A stretch of DNA of 12,692 bases, taken from positions 1-12,692 of the forward strand of contig HF994455.1 of the NCBI GenBank assembly GCA_000434195.1, given 5' to 3'. Below are positions 1 to 6,699 of this stretch, piece after piece. The translations under genes were made by a program, and so were the position numbers. This DNA is from Clostridium sp. CAG:780. Lineage in GTDB: Bacteria; Bacillota; Clostridia; TANB77; CAG-508. Below the pieces are notes generated by a model. That model was given only the letters and a program-made list of their open reading frames with translations, made no database searches and had not been told where the DNA came from. Each line of letters opens with the position of its first letter. Position 1 is the first letter of the stretch.

Positions 1-25
1 ATGTATGACAATTAGATTTCATAAA

Positions 26-59
26 AAAAGTAAGTGTTTTTTAGTTTACACTTACTTTT
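26..59 (-). terminator. Hairpin terminator downstream of the left surface-protein gene
   Basis: Perfect 12-bp arms (26-37 and 48-59) enclose a 10-nt loop. Read on the minus strand the hairpin is followed by a run of seven T, as expected of an intrinsic terminator for the surface-protein gene that stops at 136. The plus strand also has a T-rich tail, so it may act in both directions if a gene converges from outside the window. Confidence 0.75.
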
Positions 60-135
60 AGCTTTATTTTATTCATTTTAGAGTAAGTTATCAATTAAAG
101 AAATGTTAAGCAATATCAAGCGTTTCTGACTCTAG

Positions 136-1242
136 CTATTCTCTTGCTTTTTTTATGCTTACTAATGTTAGTGTACCAATAGCTACTATAGAAGTTATAA
201 ATAGTATTACATTTGTTATAATATTGTCTCCTGTTTTTGGATTCTTTATTTGTGATTCTTCCTCTGTTTCTTGTGTTGGATTTGTTGGTGTAGCTGGCTC
301 ACCTGGTGTTACTGGGTTTTCCTGCGAGTTTTCTGTTGGTGTCATCATTAAATCAGGGTACATTCTCCATGTTGTTTGGAATTCATCAATATCCGTTTCT
401 TCTTCCCAATCAGATACTTTATAATTATAATATTTACCATTTATTTTTAATTTAGTATCCCTTGTAAAAGTATATCCTTCTTCAGCTTTAAAATATAAAA
501 TGTATTGATATTCTTTTCCACTTTCAAAAGTAGTGATATGATTTTCATAACCTTGATTAAAAAATTCAGCAGATGTTATACCTGCACCGTCTTTATCTTG
601 CCAACATTCAAACTGATATATATATGGTGATTCATCAGGTGTTTTTCCTGTAAATACAGGTTTATCCCCTACATTAAAACTGATTGTTGCATTATTTAAC
701 TCTATGACATCAATACGTTTTAATTCAACGGGTTTTGTTGGTTTTATTGTTTGCACAGCAGTTACAAAAAGTACTGTTCCAGAATTAGGTACACTGACAC
801 TACTTATTTTTGTGCCATTTACTCTTACTGAACTATTATTTCCAAATCTATTTTCGCCTTTTGCCTTAAGAGAAATACTATACATATAAGTTTTTCCTTC
901 TTCAAAAGTAGTTATTTTCTTATCTTGTGCTAGGGCATTATTCTTGTTCTCATCAGAGTACCAAAACTTCACTGGAACAGACTCACCATTTGCATTAGTT
1001 TCCATTTCTTCCCAGCATTCATATTCTATATCATATAGTTCATCCCATGGATCGCATTTGTAAGCTTTTGCTTCTGGCTTATCCCCCGGATTATAATTAA
1101 ATTTTACACCCTCAATATCTATATTTGCTGTACTTAAATCTAGATCATCTGCAAATGATGTTATTGGTGCAATACACATAGTAAATAAAAACATTAATAT
1201 AGCTGATATAATAATCTTTCCTTCAAATTTTCTAATATTCAT
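136..1242 (-). CDS. Sortase-anchored surface protein with two tandem repeat domains
   Basis: A 368-residue secreted protein of unknown function, predicted to be covalently linked to the cell wall. Residues 1-31 form a signal peptide (basic start, hydrophobic core, likely cleavage after SFA). Two diverged repeats follow, roughly residues 38-165 and 176-295. Each has a GDKP motif, a Y/F-E-C-W motif, an ITTFE-GK-Y block and a closing stretch with an NG turn, and each is probably an Ig-like beta domain. A Pro/Thr/Glu-rich stalk (about 305-333) leads to the sorting signal NPKTG (334-338), a hydrophobic segment and a KKARE tail. Asn replaces the usual Leu of LPxTG. The start is set by AGGAGGG at 1248-1254, 5 nt before the ATG. 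It is divergent from a twin-HTH regulator, which may control it. Adhesin or matrix function is possible but not shown. Confidence 0.85.
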   Translation of the reverse strand: MNIRKFEGKIIISAILMFLFTMCIAPITSFADDLDLSTANIDIEGVKFNYNPGDKPEAKAYKCDPWDELYDIEYECWEEMETNANGESVPVKFWYSDENKNNALAQDKKITTFEEGKTYMYSISLKAKGENRFGNNSSVRVNGTKISSVSVPNSGTVLFVTAVQTIKPTKPVELKRIDVIELNNATISFNVGDKPVFTGKTPDESPYIYQFECWQDKDGAGITSAEFFNQGYENHITTFESGKEYQYILYFKAEEGYTFTRDTKLKINGKYYNYKVSDWEEETDIDEFQTTWRMYPDLMMTPTENSQENPVTPGEPATPTNPTQETEEESQIKNPKTGDNIITNVILFITSIVAIGTLTLVSIKKARE

Positions 1243-1297
1243 TTTTTCCCTCCTTTCTATATTTTTGTTTATTTTATCATAGATGCATATTTATTCC

Positions 1298-1325
1298 ATT
1301 ATATTTGCCAAAGTTTCATTGTCTT
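1298..1325 (-). promoter_or_regulatory. Candidate promoter of the left surface-protein gene
   Basis: On the minus strand AAGACA (1325-1320) and TATAAT (1303-1298) are separated by 16 bp. The -10 is perfect and the -35 matches 4 of 6. A TYGCCAAA half-site (1305-1312) lies in the spacer. Confidence 0.45.
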
Positions 1326-1333
1326 TTTGGCGA
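1305..1333. promoter_or_regulatory. Candidate operator: inverted TYGCCAAA half-sites
   Basis: TTGCCAAA at 1305-1312 and TTTGGCGA (reverse complement TCGCCAAA) at 1326-1333 form an inverted pair with centres 21 bp apart, two helical turns. One half-site lies within the candidate minus-strand promoter. The other directly precedes the -35 of the candidate plus-strand promoter. The position suits control of both divergent genes, perhaps by the adjacent regulator. The assignment is inference. Confidence 0.35.
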
Positions 1334-1362
1334 TTGAGTTTTTTTAAATTTTGTGATATATT
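1334..1362 (+). promoter_or_regulatory. Candidate promoter of the twin-HTH regulator
   Basis: TTGAGT (1334-1339), a 17-bp spacer and TATATT (1357-1362) preceded by TGA, an extended -10. The predicted transcript start, near 1369, leaves a leader of about 30 nt with the ribosome binding site. Confidence 0.55.
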
Positions 1363-1398
1363 ATAATCAAATTCACATTGTAATTGTGGAGGATTATT

Positions 1399-3126
1399 AT
1401 GACTTTTTATGAACAATTAAATAAATATATAAAACAAATTGAGTGTTCTTCCAAAGAACTTGTATCCGCTTCAGGTCTATCCACTTCTGTTATCAGTCGT
1501 TACCGCAGAGGAGATAGAACTCCCGGTATAAGAAGTAAACAATTAGAGCAATTAGTAGATGGTTTATATAAACTTTCTAATGTTAAAGGTTTAAATGTAA
1601 CAAGAGAAGAAATCTATATTACCTTATCCGCAACTTTGAATGACATCGCTATTGATTTCGAACAATTAAGTAAAAAATTTAACGAACTTATTGCAACTTT
1701 AAATATTAATATTGCAGAATTATCTCGTTCTAGTTCCTATGATTCTTCTTTACTTTCTAAAATTCGTACCGGAAATAAGACTCCGTCAAAGCCCAAAATT
1801 TTTATTGAGGCCGTTTGTAATTTTGTTGTAAGAAAATATAAATCAGAGGACAGTAAAAAGGCTGTAGCCATTCTTATTGGTTGTAATTTAAAAGACTTAA
1901 ATGATAGTTCTAGCTATTATAATAAATTATTGAACTGGTTTTCAACCAACTCAAGTCAATCTGATAATTACATAGATAATTTTTTAAGCAATCTAGATAA
2001 CTTTGACCTAAATGAATACATTAGAGCTATACACTTTGATGAAATGAAAGTACCCACGATTCCTTTTTATAAGGCTATTTCCAAGACATATTATGGCATA
2101 GAACAAATGAAAAAAGGAGAGTTAGATTTTTTTAAAGCAACTGTTCTTTCCAAAAATAACGATTCTGTTTTTATGTGTAGTGATATGCCTATGGAAGATA
2201 TGGCTCAAGATGTTGATTTTGGTAAAAAGTGGATGTATGCCATTGCTATAATGCTAAAAAAAGGCTTACACTTAAATATTATTCATAATCTTGATAGACC
2301 ATTTAACGAAATGATGTTAGGCTTAGAAAGTTGGCTACCAATTTATATGACAGGACAAGTTTCTCCATACTTTTTTAAAAGATTACAAGATAACATATAC
2401 TGCCATTTTAATTATGTTTCTGGAGCTGCCGCCTTATCTGGAGAATGTGTTAATGGATATCACGATAAAGGAAGATATACTTTATCTACTAATAAATCTG
2501 ATATTTCATATTATAAATCAAAAGCAGATTGCTTATTAAAGAAGGCTACTCCTCTTATGGAGATTTATAAAAAGGACTCAGAAAATGCTTATACTGCATT
2601 TCTATCTTCAAGTGTTACCGAGAAAGCTAATCGTAGAAGAATTTTATCATCTTTACCTATTCATACTATTTCTGCTGATTTGCTTTTAAGAATTCTAAAA
2701 CACAATAATATTTCAAATGAGGATATTGAAAAGATCCAAAAATCCGTAAATTTTCAAAAAGAAATATTAGAAAATATAACTCAAAATTATATTTTTGAAG
2801 ATGAAATATCCGAACTTTCAAAAGAAGATTTTGAAAAAGCTCCTCTTTCGCTTTTTCTTGCAGATAATTTTTACGAAAATAAAGTTTATTATAGTTATGA
2901 GGAGTATTTAGAACATCTAGATTTAACAAAGAAGTATGAGACTAATAACAAGAATTATAAGTTAAGTGTAAATACTAATAATGCATTTAAAAATATCCAA
3001 ATTTTAATCTGTGAAAAGAACTGGGTTATGATTTCAAAGGCCAATAGTCCTTCTATTCACTTTGTCATTCACCATCCAAAATTAAGAGATGCTATTGAGA
3101 ATTTTATTCCACCTATTGTTGAATAG
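1399..3126 (+). CDS. Regulator with two tandem helix-turn-helix units and an unrecognised C-terminal domain
   Basis: A 575-residue soluble protein, probably a DNA-binding regulator. Two Xre-like helix-turn-helix units can be seen, at about residues 10-42 and 94-130. They share a pattern of E-L, spaced serines, S-(R/K)-x-R-x-G-(D/N)-(R/K)-T-P, which suggests an internal duplication. The remaining ~440 residues show no membrane segment or signal peptide and contain conserved-looking blocks such as HNLDRP (296-301) and WLPIYMTGQ. I cannot assign this part to a named domain; it may sense a ligand or oligomerise. The start is ATG 1399, 6 nt after GGAGG (1388-1392). A TTG at 1384 would place that Shine-Dalgarno sequence inside the gene. 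It is divergent from the surface-protein gene, and a shared candidate operator suggests it controls that gene and itself. This link is inferred. Confidence 0.8.
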   Translation: MTFYEQLNKYIKQIECSSKELVSASGLSTSVISRYRRGDRTPGIRSKQLEQLVDGLYKLSNVKGLNVTREEIYITLSATLNDIAIDFEQLSKKFNELIATLNINIAELSRSSSYDSSLLSKIRTGNKTPSKPKIFIEAVCNFVVRKYKSEDSKKAVAILIGCNLKDLNDSSSYYNKLLNWFSTNSSQSDNYIDNFLSNLDNFDLNEYIRAIHFDEMKVPTIPFYKAISKTYYGIEQMKKGELDFFKATVLSKNNDSVFMCSDMPMEDMAQDVDFGKKWMYAIAIMLKKGLHLNIIHNLDRPFNEMMLGLESWLPIYMTGQVSPYFFKRLQDNIYCHFNYVSGAAALSGECVNGYHDKGRYTLSTNKSDISYYKSKADCLLKKATPLMEIYKKDSENAYTAFLSSSVTEKANRRRILSSLPIHTISADLLLRILKHNNISNEDIEKIQKSVNFQKEILENITQNYIFEDEISELSKEDFEKAPLSLFLADNFYENKVYYSYEEYLEHLDLTKKYETNNKNYKLSVNTNNAFKNIQILICEKNWVMISKANSPSIHFVIHHPKLRDAIENFIPPIVE

Positions 3127-3139
3127 AATCAATTTAATT

Positions 3140-3236
3140 AAGAACTACTTATTTTTGAAGTGAACCTAAATTATTAGACAAAGAAGTTTAATAATTGAGG
3201 TTCACTTTATTTTTATAAAGTAGTTCTTTGTTTTTT
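3140..3236 (+). terminator. Long two-part hairpin with T-run after the regulator gene
   Basis: Outer arms 3140-3150 and 3218-3228 pair perfectly over 11 bp. Inner arms 3158-3176 and 3189-3207 pair over 18 of 19 positions around a 12-nt loop. AT-rich internal loops separate the two stems. A T6 run (3231-3236) follows, so it probably terminates the regulator transcript. At 89 nt it is much longer than the other terminators here and could be the remnant of a small inverted-repeat element. Confidence 0.65.
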
Positions 3237-3260
3237 ATCTCTATTTAATTCCTGTTCAAT

Positions 3261-3359
3261 TTATATTTTATCTTTTTTCTCATTAAATATAAATAGTTCT
3301 TCAACAGGCACATTGAATACTTTTGCAATATCCATTGCAAGTTTTAGAGTTTGAGATTT
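3261..3359 (-). pseudogene. Remnant of an Xre-type HTH regulator (C-terminal fragment)
   Basis: On the minus strand the frame reads KSQTLKLAMDIAKVFNVPVE, then ELFIFNEKKDKI and a TAA stop at 3263-3261. This matches the typical end of small Xre-family regulators, where a helix of the type LxLAxxIAKVFNVxxEELF closes the helix-turn-helix domain. The frame is cut by a TAA (3362-3360) directly before the fragment, and no DNA-binding helix or start codon lies upstream. About 33 codons of an original 65-70 or more survive. I read it as a dead gene; similarity is judged by eye. Confidence 0.65.
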
Positions 3360-3415
3360 TTAATTAATTTTATATATATAGTAACATTTTCCCCAAAAAG
3401 GTTACCAGATGTTAT

Positions 3416-3447
3416 AAAAAAAATAACGATTAGAATTTCTAATCGTT
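3416..3447 (-). terminator. Intrinsic terminator of mntP, overlapping its stop codon
   Basis: Arms 3425-3433 and 3439-3447 (9 bp, extendable to 11) enclose a short loop. On the minus strand a run of eight T follows (3423-3416). The mntP stop codon (3449-3447) begins the stem. Confidence 0.85.
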
Positions 3448-4013
3448 TAAAATGCAATTATGCCCAAATGTTCTAATAGTATTTTTATACCTAGCAATAC
3501 AAGTATAATTCCTCCTGCTAGTTCTGCTTTATTTTGATATTTGTCTCCAAATCTATTTCCTATCTTTACACCAAAGATTGAGATAATAAATGTTATGATT
3601 CCAATTATAGATACTGCTAATACTAAATTAACATCTAAGAAAGCAAATGTGATACCTATTGCTAGCGCATCAATGCTTGTGGCTAATGCTAATATTACCA
3701 TCGTTTTGAAATTAACCTTGTCATTTTTCTTTTCATCTTCTTTGTCGAAAGACTCTTTTATCATATTGCCACCGATTGCTAATAATAGTATAAACGCAAC
3801 CCAATGATCAAATTTTGTAACTAAACTTTCAAAAGTTGTGCCTAAAAAATAGCCCAATACAGGCATTACAGCTTGGAACACACCAAAATATAAAGCAATG
3901 ATAATTGCTTTTTTCCAATTCATTTTTTTCATAGAAAGACCTTTGCAAATCGATACTGCAAAGGCGTCCATTGCTAAACCTACTGCTAATAATAAAATTT
4001 CTACTAATCCCAT
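3447..4013 (-). CDS. mntP: Manganese efflux pump MntP
   Basis: A 188-residue, six-helix membrane protein, the usual length for MntP (formerly YebN), which exports excess Mn2+ from the cytoplasm. It consists of two related halves of three helices separated by a charged loop (about 87-103, KESFDKEDEKK). Each half carries the conserved acidic residue known to be needed in this family: D16 in AMDAFAVS and D115 in SIDALAIG. The start ATG at 4013 follows GGAGAC with 5 nt between. It lies 98 bp behind the PAP2 gene on the same strand, with a hairpin between, so it is probably transcribed separately. The leader is too short for the yybP-ykoY manganese riboswitch found before many mntP genes. Confidence 0.93.
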   Translation of the reverse strand: MGLVEILLLAVGLAMDAFAVSICKGLSMKKMNWKKAIIIALYFGVFQAVMPVLGYFLGTTFESLVTKFDHWVAFILLLAIGGNMIKESFDKEDEKKNDKVNFKTMVILALATSIDALAIGITFAFLDVNLVLAVSIIGIITFIISIFGVKIGNRFGDKYQNKAELAGGIILVLLGIKILLEHLGIIAF

Positions 4014-4031
4014 ATTTAGTCTCCTTAATTG

Positions 4032-4047
4032 CTATTATAGCTAATAG
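4032..4047. repeat. Small inverted repeat in front of mntP
   Basis: CTATTA and TAATAG arms around TAGC lie 8 nt before the mntP Shine-Dalgarno sequence, where a repressor could bind. It does not resemble an MntR box as I know it. It is short and AT-rich, so chance is plausible. Confidence 0.25.
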
Positions 4048-4092
4048 TATAATATATTTTCTTGTATTTTTTATATTCCTATACCATAACAT

Positions 4093-4127
4093 AAACCCAG
4101 ATAATTATCAACTAATTATCTGGGTTT
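4093..4127 (-). terminator. Perfect 15-bp hairpin overlapping the end of the PAP2 gene
   Basis: Arms 4093-4107 and 4113-4127 are perfect inverted repeats around a 5-nt loop. The 5' arm of the transcript encodes the last four residues (NPDN) and the first base of the stop codon. The following tail (TTTATGTTAT) is only moderately U-rich, so it may be a weak terminator or a 3' stabilising hairpin. Confidence 0.65.
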
Positions 4128-4756
4128 AATAAAAATTTATTAATCGCGCTTGTGTATATTACTAAATAAGATATTGATATTAAAAATCCTCCTAAAACAT
4201 CACTTGTATAATGCACTCCTAGATAAATTCGGCTTATTCCAATTAAGCAAATCAATATACTAAGAAAAATTATCGAAATCCATTTGATGTATTTGTTTTT
4301 TACATATTTGTATATTAAGTATATCAAATATCCATAGAAAGCCATACTTACCATCGAATGTCCTGATGGAAAACTGTAACCGCTTGCCTCAACTATTCTA
4401 AACTCATCTGGACGAGGTCTTTGTAATATTGCTTTTATTAATTGGTTTAGTGCTGTAATGATTACTAAATTTGCAAAAATTGATGCTCCAATTTTTCTAT
4501 TTTTTATTGCGATAAATAGTACAACTGTTACTATTATTAAGAATACTGCTCCTCCAAAATTAGTAATAACTTTTGCTATTGGTGTTGCAAAATCCGATAT
4601 TAAAAATGTTGATACTAGTTTATACCCTATTATATCTCCCTGCATTATTTCTTTGTGAAATACATCTTCTGCAAATGCTAAAAAGCCGATTAAGCAAATA
4701 AACAGTATAATCCATTTTAAGTTTTTAGTAATAAATTCTTTTATTCTTTCTTTCAT
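4112..4756 (-). CDS. PAP2-family membrane phosphatase
   Basis: A 214-residue integral membrane protein with about six helices. It carries all three signatures of the PAP2 (type 2 phosphatidic acid phosphatase) superfamily in order: KAILQRPRP (K-x6-RP), PSGHSM (PSGH) and SRIYLGVHYTSD (SR-x5-H-x3-D). The catalytic histidines are those of GHS and VHY. Members remove phosphate from lipid phosphates such as phosphatidic acid, phosphatidylglycerophosphate or undecaprenyl pyrophosphate. The last would fit the peptidoglycan-related genes nearby, but motifs alone cannot decide the substrate. The start ATG (4756) has AGAGG upstream. It is divergent from the acyl-CoA-synthetase-like gene and has its own near-consensus promoter. 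Confidence 0.9.
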   Translation of the reverse strand: MKERIKEFITKNLKWIILFICLIGFLAFAEDVFHKEIMQGDIIGYKLVSTFLISDFATPIAKVITNFGGAVFLIIVTVVLFIAIKNRKIGASIFANLVIITALNQLIKAILQRPRPDEFRIVEASGYSFPSGHSMVSMAFYGYLIYLIYKYVKNKYIKWISIIFLSILICLIGISRIYLGVHYTSDVLGGFLISISYLVIYTSAINKFLLNPDN

Positions 4757-4792
4757 TTTTTGCCTCTTCTGTATTAATTATTAGTATTTTTT

Positions 4793-4821
4793 ATAATAGC
4801 ACAACTTTATTATGATGTCAA
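4793..4821 (-). promoter_or_regulatory. Strong promoter of the PAP2 gene
   Basis: On the minus strand TTGACA (4821-4816), a 17-bp spacer and TATTAT (4798-4793) preceded by TGC, an extended -10. The -35 is perfect and the -10 matches 5 of 6. Confidence 0.8.
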
Positions 4822-4845
4822 TTTCTTTCAATTAAGAGCAAGTAA

Positions 4846-4874
4846 TTGACACTTTTGTATTTTTAACGTATAAT
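4846..4874 (+). promoter_or_regulatory. Perfect-consensus vegetative promoter of the ligase gene
   Basis: TTGACA (4846-4851), exactly 17 bp, then TATAAT (4869-4874): a full match to the SigA/sigma-70 consensus. Transcription should begin near 4881, which excludes the in-frame ATG at 4879 as a start and supports ATG 4915. Confidence 0.88.
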
Positions 4875-4914
4875 ATGAATGAATTTTGAATATGCAATTT
4901 ACATGGAGGTCATA

Positions 4915-6645
4915 ATGAAAAAAATAGAAAAAGATATAAAAAAATTTGAAAATATAAAAGAATTATTATACAATTCTGCAAAGGTTTATGCTGATAATAT
5001 TGCCTTTTCAACAAAAGTTATTGATAATGGCTCTAAAAAATATGTAAACCACACTTATGCTGATTTGTTATCAGATATTAACGCTTTTGGAAGTTCTTTG
5101 TACAAATTAGGATTGTCTGGCAAAAGGGTTGCTATTGTTGGGCATAATTGCTACGAATGGGCTGTCTCTCATTTTGCAAATGTTTTAGGAGGAATTGTTT
5201 CTGTTCCCCTTGATAAAGGGTTACAACTTGGCGAACTTGAGGATTCTTTGATAAGAAGTGAAGTTGAGGCTGTTGTCTTTGATTCAAAAACAGCAGAATT
5301 GATGAATACTATCAGAGAGTCTAGTAAAACCAAAATTAAACATTTTATTTGTTTTTCAGATGAGCCAGATTTTCTCTCTTTCTGGGATTTGTTAAACGAT
5401 GGAAGAAAAGAGATTGAAAATGGATTTCTTGACTTTGTTAATTATAAAGTAGATTCATATTCTATGAGCATTCTGCTATTTACTTCTGGAACCACCGCTA
5501 AATCAAAAGCAGTTATGCTTAATCAGTATGGTATTGTTACAAATATATATGATATGCAACTTGTAGAACCATTTTTTGAAACTGACACTAATATAGCTTT
5601 CTTACCTTTCCATCATATTTTTGGTTTAACTGGTATGTTAGTTATGTTGGCATCTGGTGTTAAAACAGTATTTCCTGACGGATTAAGATATATTAAGCAA
5701 AATCTTATAGAATACAAAGTTTCTTTATTTGTCGGTGTTCCTATTCTAATAGAAAAGATGTATGAAACAATTATTAAAGAACTAGAAAAGCAAAAGAAAT
5801 TAGGATTAATTAATTTTGCAATTAGATTAAGTAATCTTCTTTTAAAGCTTCACATAGATGTTAGACGTAAGCTATTCAAGCCTTTAATTGATCAACTTGG
5901 CTCAGAAATGAGATTTATAATTTCTGGAGGTGCACCTCTTGATAAAAAAGTTGCTAAGTTTTTCAATTCTATTGGTATCCATCTTGTACAAGGATATGGA
6001 CTTACAGAAACTTCTCCTGTTATATCTGCCGAAAATGGATTTTTTCTTAGAGCTGGGTCAGTTGGATTACCAATGTCTAGCTTAGAAGTAAAAATCGATA
6101 ATCCAGATTCTTCTGGTGCCGGCGAGATTGCTGTAAAAGGTCCTAGTGTAATGCTTGGCTATTACAATGACGAAGCAAAAACTAACGAAGTTTTAAAAGA
6201 TGGCTGGTTCTATACTGGTGACTTAGGCTACTTAGACAAAGATGGGGCTTTGTTCATTACTGGTAGAAAAAAAGATTTGATTGTTCTTCAAAATGGAAAA
6301 AAGGTTTTCCCTGAGGAAATTGAAGTGTTAGTAAACAGATTAGACGAGGTCAGCGAGTCTTTTGTTTATGCTTTACCTGACAAAAATGATCCAAGTAATG
6401 TTAAAGTCGCAGTCGAAGTTGTGTATGATGAAAAAATTATAAAATCTAAGTACAACAATATTTTAGAAGAAGAAATCAAAAATATTATATGGAACGAGAT
6501 TAAGGAAAAAATTAACAAGACTCTTCCAAGATATAAATATATTAAACATATGGTTTTAACTAAAGAGCCTTTAATTAAAACTTCTACTAACAAAACTAAA
6601 AGAAATGAAGAATTAGCTAAAGTTACTAAACTTGATTTACAATAA
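4915..6645 (+). CDS. AMP-forming acyl-CoA synthetase-like ligase
   Basis: A 576-residue soluble enzyme of the ANL superfamily, the length of long-chain fatty acid-CoA ligases. Such enzymes activate a carboxylate with ATP to an acyl-adenylate and then transfer it to CoA or a carrier protein. Visible motifs in order: phosphate-binding loop TSGTTAKSKAVML (190-202), GYGLTETSP (360-368), WFYTGDLG (431-438), GRKKDLIV (450-457) and the C-terminal STNKTKR with catalytic K560. The loop and the last motif deviate from the usual TSGTTGxPKG and TxxGK. GGAGGT (4905-4910) sits 4 nt before ATG 4915; a start at 4879 would coincide with or precede the transcript start. It stands alone between its promoter and a terminator, with no acyl carrier protein beside it. 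A fatty acid is the likeliest substrate, by family. Confidence 0.85.
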   Translation: MKKIEKDIKKFENIKELLYNSAKVYADNIAFSTKVIDNGSKKYVNHTYADLLSDINAFGSSLYKLGLSGKRVAIVGHNCYEWAVSHFANVLGGIVSVPLDKGLQLGELEDSLIRSEVEAVVFDSKTAELMNTIRESSKTKIKHFICFSDEPDFLSFWDLLNDGRKEIENGFLDFVNYKVDSYSMSILLFTSGTTAKSKAVMLNQYGIVTNIYDMQLVEPFFETDTNIAFLPFHHIFGLTGMLVMLASGVKTVFPDGLRYIKQNLIEYKVSLFVGVPILIEKMYETIIKELEKQKKLGLINFAIRLSNLLLKLHIDVRRKLFKPLIDQLGSEMRFIISGGAPLDKKVAKFFNSIGIHLVQGYGLTETSPVISAENGFFLRAGSVGLPMSSLEVKIDNPDSSGAGEIAVKGPSVMLGYYNDEAKTNEVLKDGWFYTGDLGYLDKDGALFITGRKKDLIVLQNGKKVFPEEIEVLVNRLDEVSESFVYALPDKNDPSNVKVAVEVVYDEKIIKSKYNNILEEEIKNIIWNEIKEKINKTLPRYKYIKHMVLTKEPLIKTSTNKTKRNEELAKVTKLDLQ

Positions 6646-6653
6646 ACGAAAAC

Positions 6654-6685
6654 GGAGCATTTGATATTTTTCTATCAAATGCTCC
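6654..6685. terminator. Bidirectional terminator between convergent genes
   Basis: Perfect 13-bp arms (6654-6666 and 6673-6685) with a 6-nt loop lie between the stops of the ligase (plus) and the symporter (minus). T-rich tails follow on both strands, stronger on the minus strand (GTTTTCGTTT). Confidence 0.85.
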
Positions 6686-6699
6686 ATCTTTATTGATGT

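Noticed and set aside
1384..1398. Upstream TTG start adding five residues to the regulator
   Set aside because: It would place the GGAGG ribosome binding site inside the gene; ATG 1399 has ideal spacing to it.
3363..3424. Imperfect hairpin GTAAC...GTTAC (about 3382-3406) as an RNA element
   Set aside because: Only 5 plus 4 pairs with mismatches, and no gene it could serve lies behind it.
4879..4914. Upstream ATG start of the ligase
   Set aside because: The consensus promoter predicts transcription from about 4881, so this ATG is not in the mRNA, and GGAGGT serves ATG 4915.
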